From NCBI GenBank assembly GCA_900553635.1, contig USDU01000153.1, forward strand, positions 1-6,409: a DNA stretch of 6,409 nucleotides, written 5' to 3'. Numbering within the stretch: position 1 is the stretch's first letter; each line of letters starts with the position of its first letter. The notes beneath the pieces were generated by a model, which did not search any database, had not been told where the DNA came from, and saw only the letters and a program-made list of their open reading frames with translations. Both the position numbers and the translations under genes were made by a program. Below, one piece after another: positions 1 to 5,600 of this stretch. The stretch is from an uncultured Lachnospiraceae bacterium (lineage in GTDB: Bacteria > Bacillota_A > Clostridia > Lachnospirales > Lachnospiraceae).

Positions 1-1
1 G

Positions 2-1570
2 ATTCGAAAGGCCCTTTCCCTGGCGGCCCAGGGTGTATACAAGATTATCTATGTGGCCCCGGAACGGCTGGAAAGCTGGGAGTTTCTGGATTTTGCCACA
101 CATACGGAGATTTCCATGGTGACTGTGGACGAGGCCCACTGCATCTCCCAGTGGGGGCAGGATTTTCGGCCCAGCTATGTGAAAATCGTGGATTTTATCC
201 GAAAGCTGGGAAGACGGCCGGTGGTCAGCGCCTTTACGGCCACAGCCACTGAAAACGTGCGGGATGATATCCTGCGAACCTTGCAACTGGCCAACCCGAA
301 CGTGGTTGTGACCGGCTTTGACCGGGAAAACCTCTATTACAGTGTAGAGCATATCCGGAAAAAGGACGATTTTATCCTGGACTACATAGAAAAGCACCCG
401 TCGGACAGCGGCATTATTTACTGCGCCACCCGGAAAAATGTGGACAAGCTTTACGAAGAACTGTTCAAGCGGGGCGTGGCGGTGACGCGCTATCACGCGG
501 GTCTTGGCGGCGCGGAACGGAAGAAAAATCAGGAGGATTTTATCTATGACCGGGCGCCAGTCGTCGTTGCCACTAACGCTTTCGGCATGGGCATCGACAA
601 ATCCAATGTGCGTTTTGTGATTCACTACAACATGCCTCAGAGCATGGAAAATTATTACCAGGAGGCGGGGCGCGCCGGACGGGACGGCGAACCGGCCCAG
701 TGTATTCTCTTATTTTCACCACAGGACATGATGATCAATCGATTTTTACTGGAGCAGAAGGATTTTTCCGAGCTGACCGGAGAAGAGGCGCGGTTGATTC
801 GCCAGCGGGATACCAGGAGACTTCAGACCATGGAGCAGTACTGCCGGGGAACGGGATGCCTGAGAAACTATATTTTACAGTATTTCGGAGAAGAGACGGA
901 AGACCCCTGTGAAAACTGTGGCAACTGCCACCGGGAATACACGGAGATCGACCTGACCGAGGAAGCCAGGCAGGTGGTGAAATGCGTGACGGAGACCCGC
1001 GGACGTTACGGCATTCAGATTGTCATCGGCACATTGCTTGGAGCCAACCGGGTCAGACTGCGGGAGTTGGGAATGATGAACTATGAATCCTACGGAAGCC
1101 TGAAGGAGAAAAAAGAAGCGGATCTGCGCGCTCTGATTAGCCAGATGGTAAGCGAAGGGTATCTGCGCCAGACCGAGGAACAGTACAGTGTCCTGAAGCT
1201 GGGGGATACCGCGCCGCTTATGAAGGAGGATGCCCGGGTCATGCTGCGGACCTGGAAGGCGAAGGAGCCGGAGAAAAAGAAGAAGACGGCCAAAGTTAAG
1301 AGTACGGACGGCCTGACCAGTGCAGGAAGTGAGCTGTTCGAGGTTCTGCGAAAACTCCGCATGGAGATAGCCCGGGAAAATGGGGTGCCGCCCTATATCG
1401 TTTTCAACGATAAGACGCTGATCGATATGTGTGTGAAGCTGCCCGCCACGGAAGAGGAATTTCTGGAGGTCTCAGGCGTGGGAGAAAATAAGCGGAAGAA
1501 GTACGGAAGACAGTTTCTGGATGCGATTGCGGAGTTTCAACAGGAGAAAGAAGAAAAAGCAGAGGCATAG
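2..1570 (+). CDS. recQ: ATP-dependent DNA helicase RecQ, N-terminus outside window
   Basis: RecQ is a superfamily 2, 3'-to-5' DNA helicase acting in recombination and replication-fork repair. The reading frame is open from base 2, so the gene starts upstream; the GTG at 53 is internal. The DEAH box lies at 128-139, about 100 residues nearer the start than in E. coli RecQ, so the Walker A lysine region is missing from view. Next come the aromatic-rich loop after DEAH (CISQWGQDF), motif III (FTATAT), motif V (ATNAFGMGID) and motif VI (QEAGRAGRDG, 659-688). A zinc site follows with cysteine codons at 857, 908, 917 and 926, giving C-x16-C-x2-C-x2-C as in E. coli RecQ. After a winged-helix stretch and a lysine-rich linker (about 1260-1305), the C-terminus is an HRDC domain (about 1320-1540). 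The order helicase, zinc/RQC, HRDC makes this full RecQ rather than a short RecQ-like protein. No frameshift is seen. Confidence 0.96.
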   Translation: MRKALSLAAQGVYKIIYVAPERLESWEFLDFATHTEISMVTVDEAHCISQWGQDFRPSYVKIVDFIRKLGRRPVVSAFTATATENVRDDILRTLQLANPNVVVTGFDRENLYYSVEHIRKKDDFILDYIEKHPSDSGIIYCATRKNVDKLYEELFKRGVAVTRYHAGLGGAERKKNQEDFIYDRAPVVVATNAFGMGIDKSNVRFVIHYNMPQSMENYYQEAGRAGRDGEPAQCILLFSPQDMMINRFLLEQKDFSELTGEEARLIRQRDTRRLQTMEQYCRGTGCLRNYILQYFGEETEDPCENCGNCHREYTEIDLTEEARQVVKCVTETRGRYGIQIVIGTLLGANRVRLRELGMMNYESYGSLKEKKEADLRALISQMVSEGYLRQTEEQYSVLKLGDTAPLMKEDARVMLRTWKAKEPEKKKKTAKVKSTDGLTSAGSELFEVLRKLRMEIARENGVPPYIVFNDKTLIDMCVKLPATEEEFLEVSGVGENKRKKYGRQFLDAIAEFQQEKEEKAEA

Positions 1571-1585
1571 AGAGGATAGATCATA

Positions 1586-1606
1586 GCCTGAGCTTGCAAA
1601 TCAGGC
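1586..1606 (+). terminator. Weak hairpin downstream of recQ
   Basis: GCCTGA at 1586-1591 pairs with TCAGGC at 1601-1606 across a 9-base loop, 15 bases after the recQ stop. What follows is AAAGTTGTTAAAAAC, without a proper T-run, so this is at best a weak intrinsic terminator. It is the only hairpin of note between recQ and the metV promoter. Confidence 0.25.
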
Positions 1607-1625
1607 AAAGTTGTTAAAAACAAAA

Positions 1626-1667
1626 ATGTTATAAAGTGTTATGATATGAAAATAATGATGTTATAAA
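1626..1667 (+). repeat. AT-rich stretch with repeated TGTTAT
   Basis: ATGTTATAAA occurs exactly at 1626-1635 and 1658-1667, and the core TGTTAT occurs a third time at 1637-1642. Core starts are therefore 10 and 22 bases apart, close to one and two helical turns. The block sits about 35-75 bases upstream of the -35 hexamer of the metV promoter, where an activator site or UP-like AT-rich element would be expected. Because the sequence is very AT-rich, chance recurrence is possible and no regulator can be named. Confidence 0.3.
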
Positions 1668-1702
1668 AATGATATTTTCTGTTAAAAAAAGAAAATTACG
1701 GG

Positions 1703-1730
1703 TTGATTTTTGTGGGAAATGTATTAAAAT
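1703..1730 (+). promoter_or_regulatory. Probable sigma-70-type promoter of metVF
   Basis: A -35 hexamer TTGATT (1703-1708; 4 of 6 to consensus) and a -10 hexamer TAAAAT (1725-1730; 5 of 6) are separated by 16 bases. The predicted start of transcription is near 1737, giving a leader of about 78 bases before metV. Upstream bases 1620-1700 are very AT-rich, as is common upstream of strong clostridial promoters. This is the best spaced pair in the gap, but it is not proven. Confidence 0.55.
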
Positions 1731-1742
1731 AGAAATAGGTTC

Positions 1743-1796
1743 TTCGGGCAGAAGTGACTTTCAAAAAGGAAAGCCTCCCGTGGACAAACACCCGAA
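1743..1796 (+). promoter_or_regulatory. Structured 5' leader of metVF, possible cis-regulatory RNA
   Basis: TTCGGG (1743-1748) can pair with CCCGAA (1791-1796), enclosing a local hairpin CTTTC (1758-1762) / GAAAG (1769-1773) with a 6-base loop. CGGG (1745-1748) can instead pair with CCCG (1777-1780), and CTTC (1742-1745) with GAAG (1751-1754), so the folds compete. The closing stem ends five bases before the AAGGAG ribosome site of metV (1801-1806). It does not match the consensus I remember for SAM, THF or preQ1 riboswitches. Whether it senses anything is unknown. Confidence 0.3.
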
Positions 1797-1814
1797 TTTT
1801 AAGGAGAGGATATC

Positions 1815-2465
1815 ATGATTATCACACAGAAAAAGCCCATCGATGAATTGATGGCGATGCTCGGAGACGCGCAGAAGATTGCGATTCTGGGCTGCGGAAG
1901 CTGCGCGACCGCATGCGCGACCGGCGGTGAGAAGGAAGTAGCAGAACTGAAAGCGTATCTGGAATCTAAGGGAAAGACCGTAGTAGCCACGAATATGGCA
2001 GATTACTGCTGTATGAATATGGGCGTGAAGACAGCCATGAAGAAGCTGAACGCGGCAGGACCGGACGCCGTAGTCTGTATGTCCTGCGGCGACGGCGTGC
2101 AGGTGGCGGCAGCCCACAGCCCGTCCGCACCGGTTTATCCGTCCAATAATACCATGTTCTTAGGCGAGGCTGTTCGTTTCGGTCTCTTTGAGGAAGCCTG
2201 TCATCTGTGCGGAGACTGTGTGCTGGGAACCACCGGCGGCATCTGCCCCATTTCCCGTTGCGCCAAGTCTCTGGTAAACGGTCCCTGCGGCGGACAGAAG
2301 AACGGCAAGTGCGAGGTGAATCCGGACAATGACTGCGCATGGATTATGATTTACAAACGTCTGGAGTCTCTGGGAAGACTGGATCTCCTGACAAAGAGAA
2401 GACCGGACAAGGGATACGCAAAGGTATCTTATCCGAGAACAATTAATATCAGGGGGAATAAATAA
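1815..2465 (+). CDS. metV: MetV, iron-sulfur/zinc partner subunit of methylene-THF reductase
   Basis: This 216-residue protein belongs to the family annotated as methylenetetrahydrofolate reductase C-terminal domain protein (MetV, PF12225 type). In acetogens it is the cysteine-rich partner of MetF, relaying electrons to the flavin. Fifteen cysteines are visible: C27, C30, C34 (GCGSCATACATGG), C66, C67, C89, C92 (CMSCGDG), then a C-terminal cluster C130, C133, C136, C145, C150, C159, C167 and C175. The spacing in the C-terminal half (CHLCGDC, CPISRC, GPCGG) suits metal or [4Fe-4S] binding; which residues bind what cannot be told from sequence. There is no signal peptide, so it is cytoplasmic. 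The start is set by AAGGAG at 1801-1806, eight bases before ATG. Its stop overlaps the metF start. Arginine codons are CGT, AGA and AGG, with no CGG, unlike recQ, which suggests high expression. Confidence 0.92.
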   Translation: MIITQKKPIDELMAMLGDAQKIAILGCGSCATACATGGEKEVAELKAYLESKGKTVVATNMADYCCMNMGVKTAMKKLNAAGPDAVVCMSCGDGVQVAAAHSPSAPVYPSNNTMFLGEAVRFGLFEEACHLCGDCVLGTTGGICPISRCAKSLVNGPCGGQKNGKCEVNPDNDCAWIMIYKRLESLGRLDLLTKRRPDKGYAKVSYPRTINIRGNK

Positions 2466-3388
2466 TGGGAATGTTAGAGAAAGCGCTGGAAGGCGGTAAA
2501 TTCGGTGTAACCGTTGAGATGGCTCCCCCGAAGGGATATGATTTTACAGAGCAGCTTGCAGTAGCAGAGCTTCTGAAGGGCAAGGTTCACGGCGTGAACG
2601 TAACCGATATGCAGTCAGCCTGTCTGAAGGCTTCCTCCCTTGGTCTTTGTATCAAGCTGAAGGAAGCAGGGCTGGAGCCCATCGTACAGGTTACCGGACG
2701 TGACAGAAGCCGTATGGGTATCATGGGCGATATGCTCTCCGCAGCGGCATTCGGTATCGATACCATGCTGGCTCTGACTGGAGACCATCCGACCGTAGGC
2801 GACTGCAAGGAGTCCAAGCCGGTCTACGATCTGGATTCCGTAGGTATCCTGCATATGCTGACTTATATGGAAGCTACCGGAAAGGACTGCGGCGGCAATG
2901 ATCTGGATAATGCGCCCACCTTCTATAAGGGGGCTGCGGTAACTCCGGTTTATGATCCGCTTCCGCTGCAGATTAACAAGCTGCGCCAGAAGGTAGACGC
3001 AGGCGCACAGTACATCCAGACCCAGGGTATCTTTGATATCGAAGGCCTGAAGCGTTTCATGGACGAGGTGGACAAGGCGAACATCCATACTCACATCATG
3101 GCTGGTATCATCCCGCTGAAGGCGGCTGGTATGGCGAAATACATGAATGAGAACGTACCGGGTATCGCAGTACCCCAGGATATGATCGACCGTCTCTCCG
3201 CTGCGGCAGCAGAGGGCAAGGAGAAGGGCGTTAAGGGACTGCCCACACAGCTTGGTATCGAGATGGCTGCCGAGATGATCGCGAAGATCAAGGACGAGGG
3301 CATCTGCGACGGCGTACATATCATGGCTATCGGCGCAGAGAAGAATGTGCCGAAGATTCTGGAGAAGGCCGGAATTACCATTGAGTAA
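2465..3388 (+). CDS. metF: 5,10-methylenetetrahydrofolate reductase, catalytic subunit
   Basis: This flavoprotein of 307 residues reduces 5,10-methylene-THF to 5-methyl-THF, feeding methionine synthesis or the methyl branch of the Wood-Ljungdahl pathway. Family landmarks in order: VEMAPPKG at residues 17-24 with E18 matching the catalytic glutamate of MetF; QVTGRDRSR at 75-83; LALTGDHP at 102-109, where D107 matches the flavin-contacting aspartate of the LRGD motif; YIQTQGIFD at 183-191, the substrate-binding QFFFD equivalent; and GIIPL at 214-218. Length fits the bacterial TIM-barrel form without the eukaryotic regulatory domain. The ATG shares one base with the metV stop (TAATG), and a G-rich ribosome site (AGGGGG, 2451-2456) lies within the end of metV, so the two are probably translationally coupled. 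It likely works as a MetVF complex; no RnfC2-like third subunit is adjacent. Confidence 0.95.
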   Translation: MGMLEKALEGGKFGVTVEMAPPKGYDFTEQLAVAELLKGKVHGVNVTDMQSACLKASSLGLCIKLKEAGLEPIVQVTGRDRSRMGIMGDMLSAAAFGIDTMLALTGDHPTVGDCKESKPVYDLDSVGILHMLTYMEATGKDCGGNDLDNAPTFYKGAAVTPVYDPLPLQINKLRQKVDAGAQYIQTQGIFDIEGLKRFMDEVDKANIHTHIMAGIIPLKAAGMAKYMNENVPGIAVPQDMIDRLSAAAAEGKEKGVKGLPTQLGIEMAAEMIAKIKDEGICDGVHIMAIGAEKNVPKILEKAGITIE

Positions 3389-3432
3389 GCATCCGGATAA
3401 GATTTAAGGGGAAAAGAGAAGGTATGAGATAA

Positions 3433-3469
3433 AAAGGGCTGAGGCGGTTTAAAACTGCCTCAGCCCTTT
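3433..3469. terminator. Bidirectional terminator between metF and azlD
   Basis: AAAGGGCTGAGGC (3433-3445) pairs perfectly with GCCTCAGCCCTTT (3457-3469), and the stem extends inward by four more pairs including one G-U, to 17 base pairs with a 3-base loop. Read on the minus strand, the stem runs into five Ts, a classic intrinsic terminator for azlCD. Read on the plus strand, only the TTT inside the stem follows, so termination of metF is probably weaker. The placement between convergent operons fits a shared terminator. Confidence 0.88.
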
Positions 3470-3507
3470 CGGCTGCGCGAAATAAGAAAGGTTACGTAAA
3501 AGTAAGC

Positions 3508-3813
3508 TTACAAAAAGAACTCCGTCACAAATACTACGGCGCAGCAGATGACTGCTACGGGCAGCAGTCCCGCGCCCATCCAGGCGGCGGCAATGCCGAT
3601 GACGAGGGCCAGCGCTCCGGCGATGGGAGACTGGGTGGCGTGGATGATGGCCGGAAAGGTCATGACGGCCAGAGTTACGTAGGGCACATAGTAGAGAAAG
3701 GACTGGAGAAACTGATTTTCCAGCGGCTTTCGAATCAGGGTCAGCGGCAGCACGCGGATTGTGTAGGATACGGCGGCCATAATCAGGATGTAGATGTAAA
3801 TATTATGGGTCAT
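3508..3813 (-). CDS. azlD: AzlD-family small subunit of branched-chain amino acid exporter
   Basis: This hydrophobic protein of 101 residues has the size and pattern of the AzlD/YgaH family: about four membrane segments (roughly residues 4-22, 38-56, 62-80 and 82-99), with the conserved early stretch YTIRVLPLTL and a central LYYVPYVTLAVMTFPA. AzlD pairs with AzlC in the cytoplasmic membrane to export branched-chain amino acids or toxic analogues such as azaleucine (B. subtilis AzlCD, E. coli YgaZH). Its ATG overlaps the azlC stop in an ATGA arrangement (3810-3813), typical of translational coupling and fixing the start. It is the last gene of the operon: the strong terminator hairpin lies about 40 bases downstream on the minus strand. 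The exact substrate is not visible from sequence. Confidence 0.9.
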   Translation of the reverse strand: MTHNIYIYILIMAAVSYTIRVLPLTLIRKPLENQFLQSFLYYVPYVTLAVMTFPAIIHATQSPIAGALALVIGIAAAWMGAGLLPVAVICCAVVFVTEFFL

Positions 3814-4559
3814 GAGTGGGAAACTCCTTTCTCGGCAGTTTTTTCAGCAGTGTTTTCTTTGGAAACCGGGAACAAAAGCGCGGCTCCGGCGGAAATCACG
3901 ACCGTCAGGATAATGGTGCGGGTACCGTCCGACAGGGTGCTGATCCACGGCAGAACCGAGCAGGCGAAGCTTGCGGCGAAGGACAGGGCCACCAGAACAG
4001 CCACCACCTTATTTTTCCGGGCAGGCGGGATGATCACAGCCAGGAACATGCCGAAGAGGGCCACGCTTAAGGCGCTGACCACGCGCTCCGGTAAAATGTT
4101 GCCTGCAATGATGCCAAGGGATGTGCCGATGGACCAGCCGGGCATTGCCATGAGCATGGCGCCGTAGGTATAATAGGGATTCAGATATCCGGGGCGTGCA
4201 ATGGCGATGCCAAAAAGCTCGTCTGTGATATCAAAGCCCATCAAAAGGCGGTGTCCCAGAGAAAGTCCGGGCTCCAGCCGCTGGCTCATGGCGCAGCTCA
4301 TCAGAAGATAGCGGGCGTTGGTAATCAGAGTCACAATGGCGATTTCCGCGTAAGCGGCATTGGCAGCGATGACCGTGATGCCGGCGTATTCACCCGCGGA
4401 CGCGTTATTTAAAATGCTAATCAGAAATCCCTGAAAGGCATTGAGACCTGCGTTCCGCGCGGTGATGCCAAGCGAAAATGCCACAGCCAGATAGCCGAGG
4501 CCGATGGGAATGCCGTCCCGCATGCCGAGCCGGAATCCCTGGGCTTTACTTTCTTTCAT
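3810..4559 (-). CDS. azlC: AzlC-family branched-chain amino acid exporter, large subunit
   Basis: A polytopic membrane protein of 249 residues, the usual AzlC/YgaZ length. Recognisable family features are the N-terminal GMRDGIPIGLGYLAVAFSLGI, the SAGEYAGI stretch, TLITNARYLLMSCAMSQRL and the DITDELFGIA segment. The C-terminus ends in a short charged tail (KENTAEKTAEKGVSHS). The frame stays open far upstream, to 5534, but that part lies antisense to the LysR gene. The true start is the ATG at 4559-4557, with ribosome site GGGAGGA (plus-strand positions 4568-4574) eight bases away. Together with azlD it forms a membrane exporter; in related systems the large subunit carries the transport path. 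The divergent LysR gene next door is the likely regulator. Whether it exports leucine, isoleucine, valine, methionine or an analogue cannot be read from the sequence. Confidence 0.92.
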   Translation of the reverse strand: MKESKAQGFRLGMRDGIPIGLGYLAVAFSLGITARNAGLNAFQGFLISILNNASAGEYAGITVIAANAAYAEIAIVTLITNARYLLMSCAMSQRLEPGLSLGHRLLMGFDITDELFGIAIARPGYLNPYYTYGAMLMAMPGWSIGTSLGIIAGNILPERVVSALSVALFGMFLAVIIPPARKNKVVAVLVALSFAASFACSVLPWISTLSDGTRTIILTVVISAGAALLFPVSKENTAEKTAEKGVSHS

Positions 4560-4590
4560 AAGATAATTCCTCCCTTTTGTAGCTTGCTTT

Positions 4591-4619
4591 ATTTTATCAG
4601 TTCTCTTTACATAAGTAAA
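4591..4619 (-). promoter_or_regulatory. Probable azlCD promoter
   Basis: On the minus strand a -35 TTTACT (plus positions 4614-4619) and a -10 TAAAAT (4591-4596) are 17 bases apart. The start of transcription would be near 4584, leaving a leader of about 25 bases before azlC. The -35 is the right arm of the palindrome at 4606-4619. Confidence 0.55.
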
Positions 4620-4634
4620 ATGAATGATTATAAT
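4606..4634 (+). promoter_or_regulatory. Probable promoter of the LysR-family regulator gene
   Basis: TTTACA (4606-4611; 5 of 6 to consensus) and TATAAT (4629-4634; perfect) are 17 bases apart, the best sigma-70-type promoter in the window. Transcription would begin near 4641, about 27 bases before the ATG. The -35 hexamer is the left arm of the palindrome at 4606-4619, so this promoter and the azlC promoter overlap and diverge. Confidence 0.7.
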
Positions 4635-4650
4635 AAAAACATAAGTTAAA
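4606..4650. promoter_or_regulatory. Putative LysR-regulator operator region
   Basis: An interrupted palindrome TTTAC-ATAA-GTAAA occupies 4606-4619, and ACATAAGT (4609-4616) recurs exactly at 4639-4646, 30 bases on. A 7-base inverted repeat, ATCAGTT (4596-4602) and AACTGAT (4649-4655), flanks both. LysR-family proteins bind dyads with a T-N11-A pattern as tetramers touching two spaced sites between divergent genes, so this is where one expects the regulator to bind. The assignment is inferred from position and symmetry. Confidence 0.45.
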
Positions 4651-4667
4651 CTGATGGAGAAAACCAT

Positions 4668-5549
4668 ATGATATCGCGATACGGAATTTTCTGTAAAATC
4701 ATAGAAACGGGGAGCTTTACGAAGACGGCGGAGCTTTTGGGTTATTCCCAGAGCGCGGTGAGCCAGACGATCAAGGCGCTGGAGCAGGAGACGGGGACAA
4801 CGCTCATTAACCGGCGAAAGGACGGAACGCTGCTGACGGTGGACGGCGCGGCTTATCTGCCTTATTTTCAGCAGATTTACCAGGCGGAGGAGGCGCTTGA
4901 GCGGAAGGAACGGGAAATGCGGGGGCTGGAAAACAGTGTCATCCAAATCGGAACCTTTATCAGTGTCAGCCGAAATCTGCTGCCGGAGCTTATGAGGAAG
5001 TTTAAAAAAAAGTACCCGGGTACGCGCTTTGTGCTGCAGCAGGGAGAGTACACGAATATTGCAGGCTGGGTGCGGGATGGAAGCATTGACTTTGGCTTCG
5101 TGAATGCCGAGGCGGTGCCGGACATGGAGGTCAGCGTCCTGTACCGGGACGAGATGGTGGCGGTACTGCCGGAGGGACATCCGCTGGCCGGGCAGAAAGA
5201 TGTGTCGCTTGCGGAGCTTGGCAGAGAACCCTTTATCCTGTTGGATGAGGGCGAATACAGTGTGCCGGAGCGGGCATTCGCGAAGCTTCAGATCGAGCCG
5301 CGGATCGAATACAAGGTATACGATGACTATTCGATTCTGGCCATGATCCGTCAGGGTCTGGGCGTGTCGATTCTGTATCGGCTGGTGCTGGAGGGCTTCG
5401 AGGATGGGCTGGAGCTGCGCCCAATCCGGGAACGGCTGGAGCGGCCGGTGGCGCTTTTGTGGCGAAACTGGGAAACCATGCCTTTTGCGGCCAGGCGCTT
5501 CGCTTCTTTTGTAAAAGAGGCTTGTGTGGAGCACGGAAAACCGTTATAA
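4668..5549 (+). CDS. LysR-family transcriptional regulator, probable regulator of azlCD
   Basis: A 293-residue protein with standard LysR architecture. The N-terminal winged helix-turn-helix spans about residues 1-60: GSFTKTAELLGYSQSAVSQTIKALEQETG with SQSAVSQ as the start of the recognition helix. A linker helix rich in Glu and Arg follows (about 62-88). From residue 90 to the end is a periplasmic-binding-protein-like effector domain, with IQIGTF, DFGFVNAE and MVAVLPEGHPLA at the usual places and GLGVSILY near the C-terminus. It acts in the cytoplasm as a DNA-binding oligomer responding to a small molecule. The start is set by GGAGA (4656-4660) seven bases before ATG. It is divergent from azlC with 108 bases between starts, the usual sign that it controls the neighbour and itself. 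The effector is unknown; a branched-chain amino acid or related metabolite is a guess from context. Confidence 0.93.
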   Translation: MISRYGIFCKIIETGSFTKTAELLGYSQSAVSQTIKALEQETGTTLINRRKDGTLLTVDGAAYLPYFQQIYQAEEALERKEREMRGLENSVIQIGTFISVSRNLLPELMRKFKKKYPGTRFVLQQGEYTNIAGWVRDGSIDFGFVNAEAVPDMEVSVLYRDEMVAVLPEGHPLAGQKDVSLAELGREPFILLDEGEYSVPERAFAKLQIEPRIEYKVYDDYSILAMIRQGLGVSILYRLVLEGFEDGLELRPIRERLERPVALLWRNWETMPFAARRFASFVKEACVEHGKPL

Positions 5550-5550
5550 T
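5522..5550 (+). promoter_or_regulatory. Possible promoter at the end of the LysR gene
   Basis: A perfect -10 TATAAT (5545-5550) overlaps the TAA stop of the regulator gene, with TTGTGT (5522-5527; only 3 of 6 to consensus) 17 bases upstream. Transcription would start near 5557, about 44 bases before the next gene. It would let that gene be expressed apart from the regulator, although no terminator separates the two. Confidence 0.4.
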
Positions 5551-5600
5551 AAGCCCCATACAAGAGACCTGTGCAGGGACGGACAGAGGAGGAAAATGGT

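Noticed and set aside
1611..1623. TTGTT-AAA-AACAA palindrome resembling a Rex operator
   Set aside because: Rex sites need a longer TTGTTAA-N6-TTAACAA type dyad; the second half is missing and the sequence is low in complexity.
2615..3319. 234-codon open frame on the minus strand inside metF
   Set aside because: It is a shadow of the metF coding bias; it lacks a recognisable domain and metF itself is unmistakable.
3467..3482. Small hairpin TTTCG/CGAAA next to the metF-azlD terminator
   Set aside because: It uses bases of the far stronger 17-pair stem and has no T-run, so it is unlikely to matter.
3492..3511. Two short palindromes, TTACGTAA and GTAAGCTTAC, at the azlD end
   Set aside because: They are 8 and 10 bases long with no loop, overlap the stop codon and have no partner elsewhere, so chance is sufficient.
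3640..4167. 175-codon plus-strand frame opposite azlD and azlC
   Set aside because: It runs antisense across two overlapping membrane-protein genes and the terminator logic. No ribosome site or domain is seen.
4560..5534. Long upstream extension of the azlC frame on the minus strand, to a 574-residue protein
   Set aside because: The extra ~325 residues lie antisense to the well-supported LysR gene and across the divergent promoter, and do not resemble AzlC. A good ribosome site points to the ATG at 4559.
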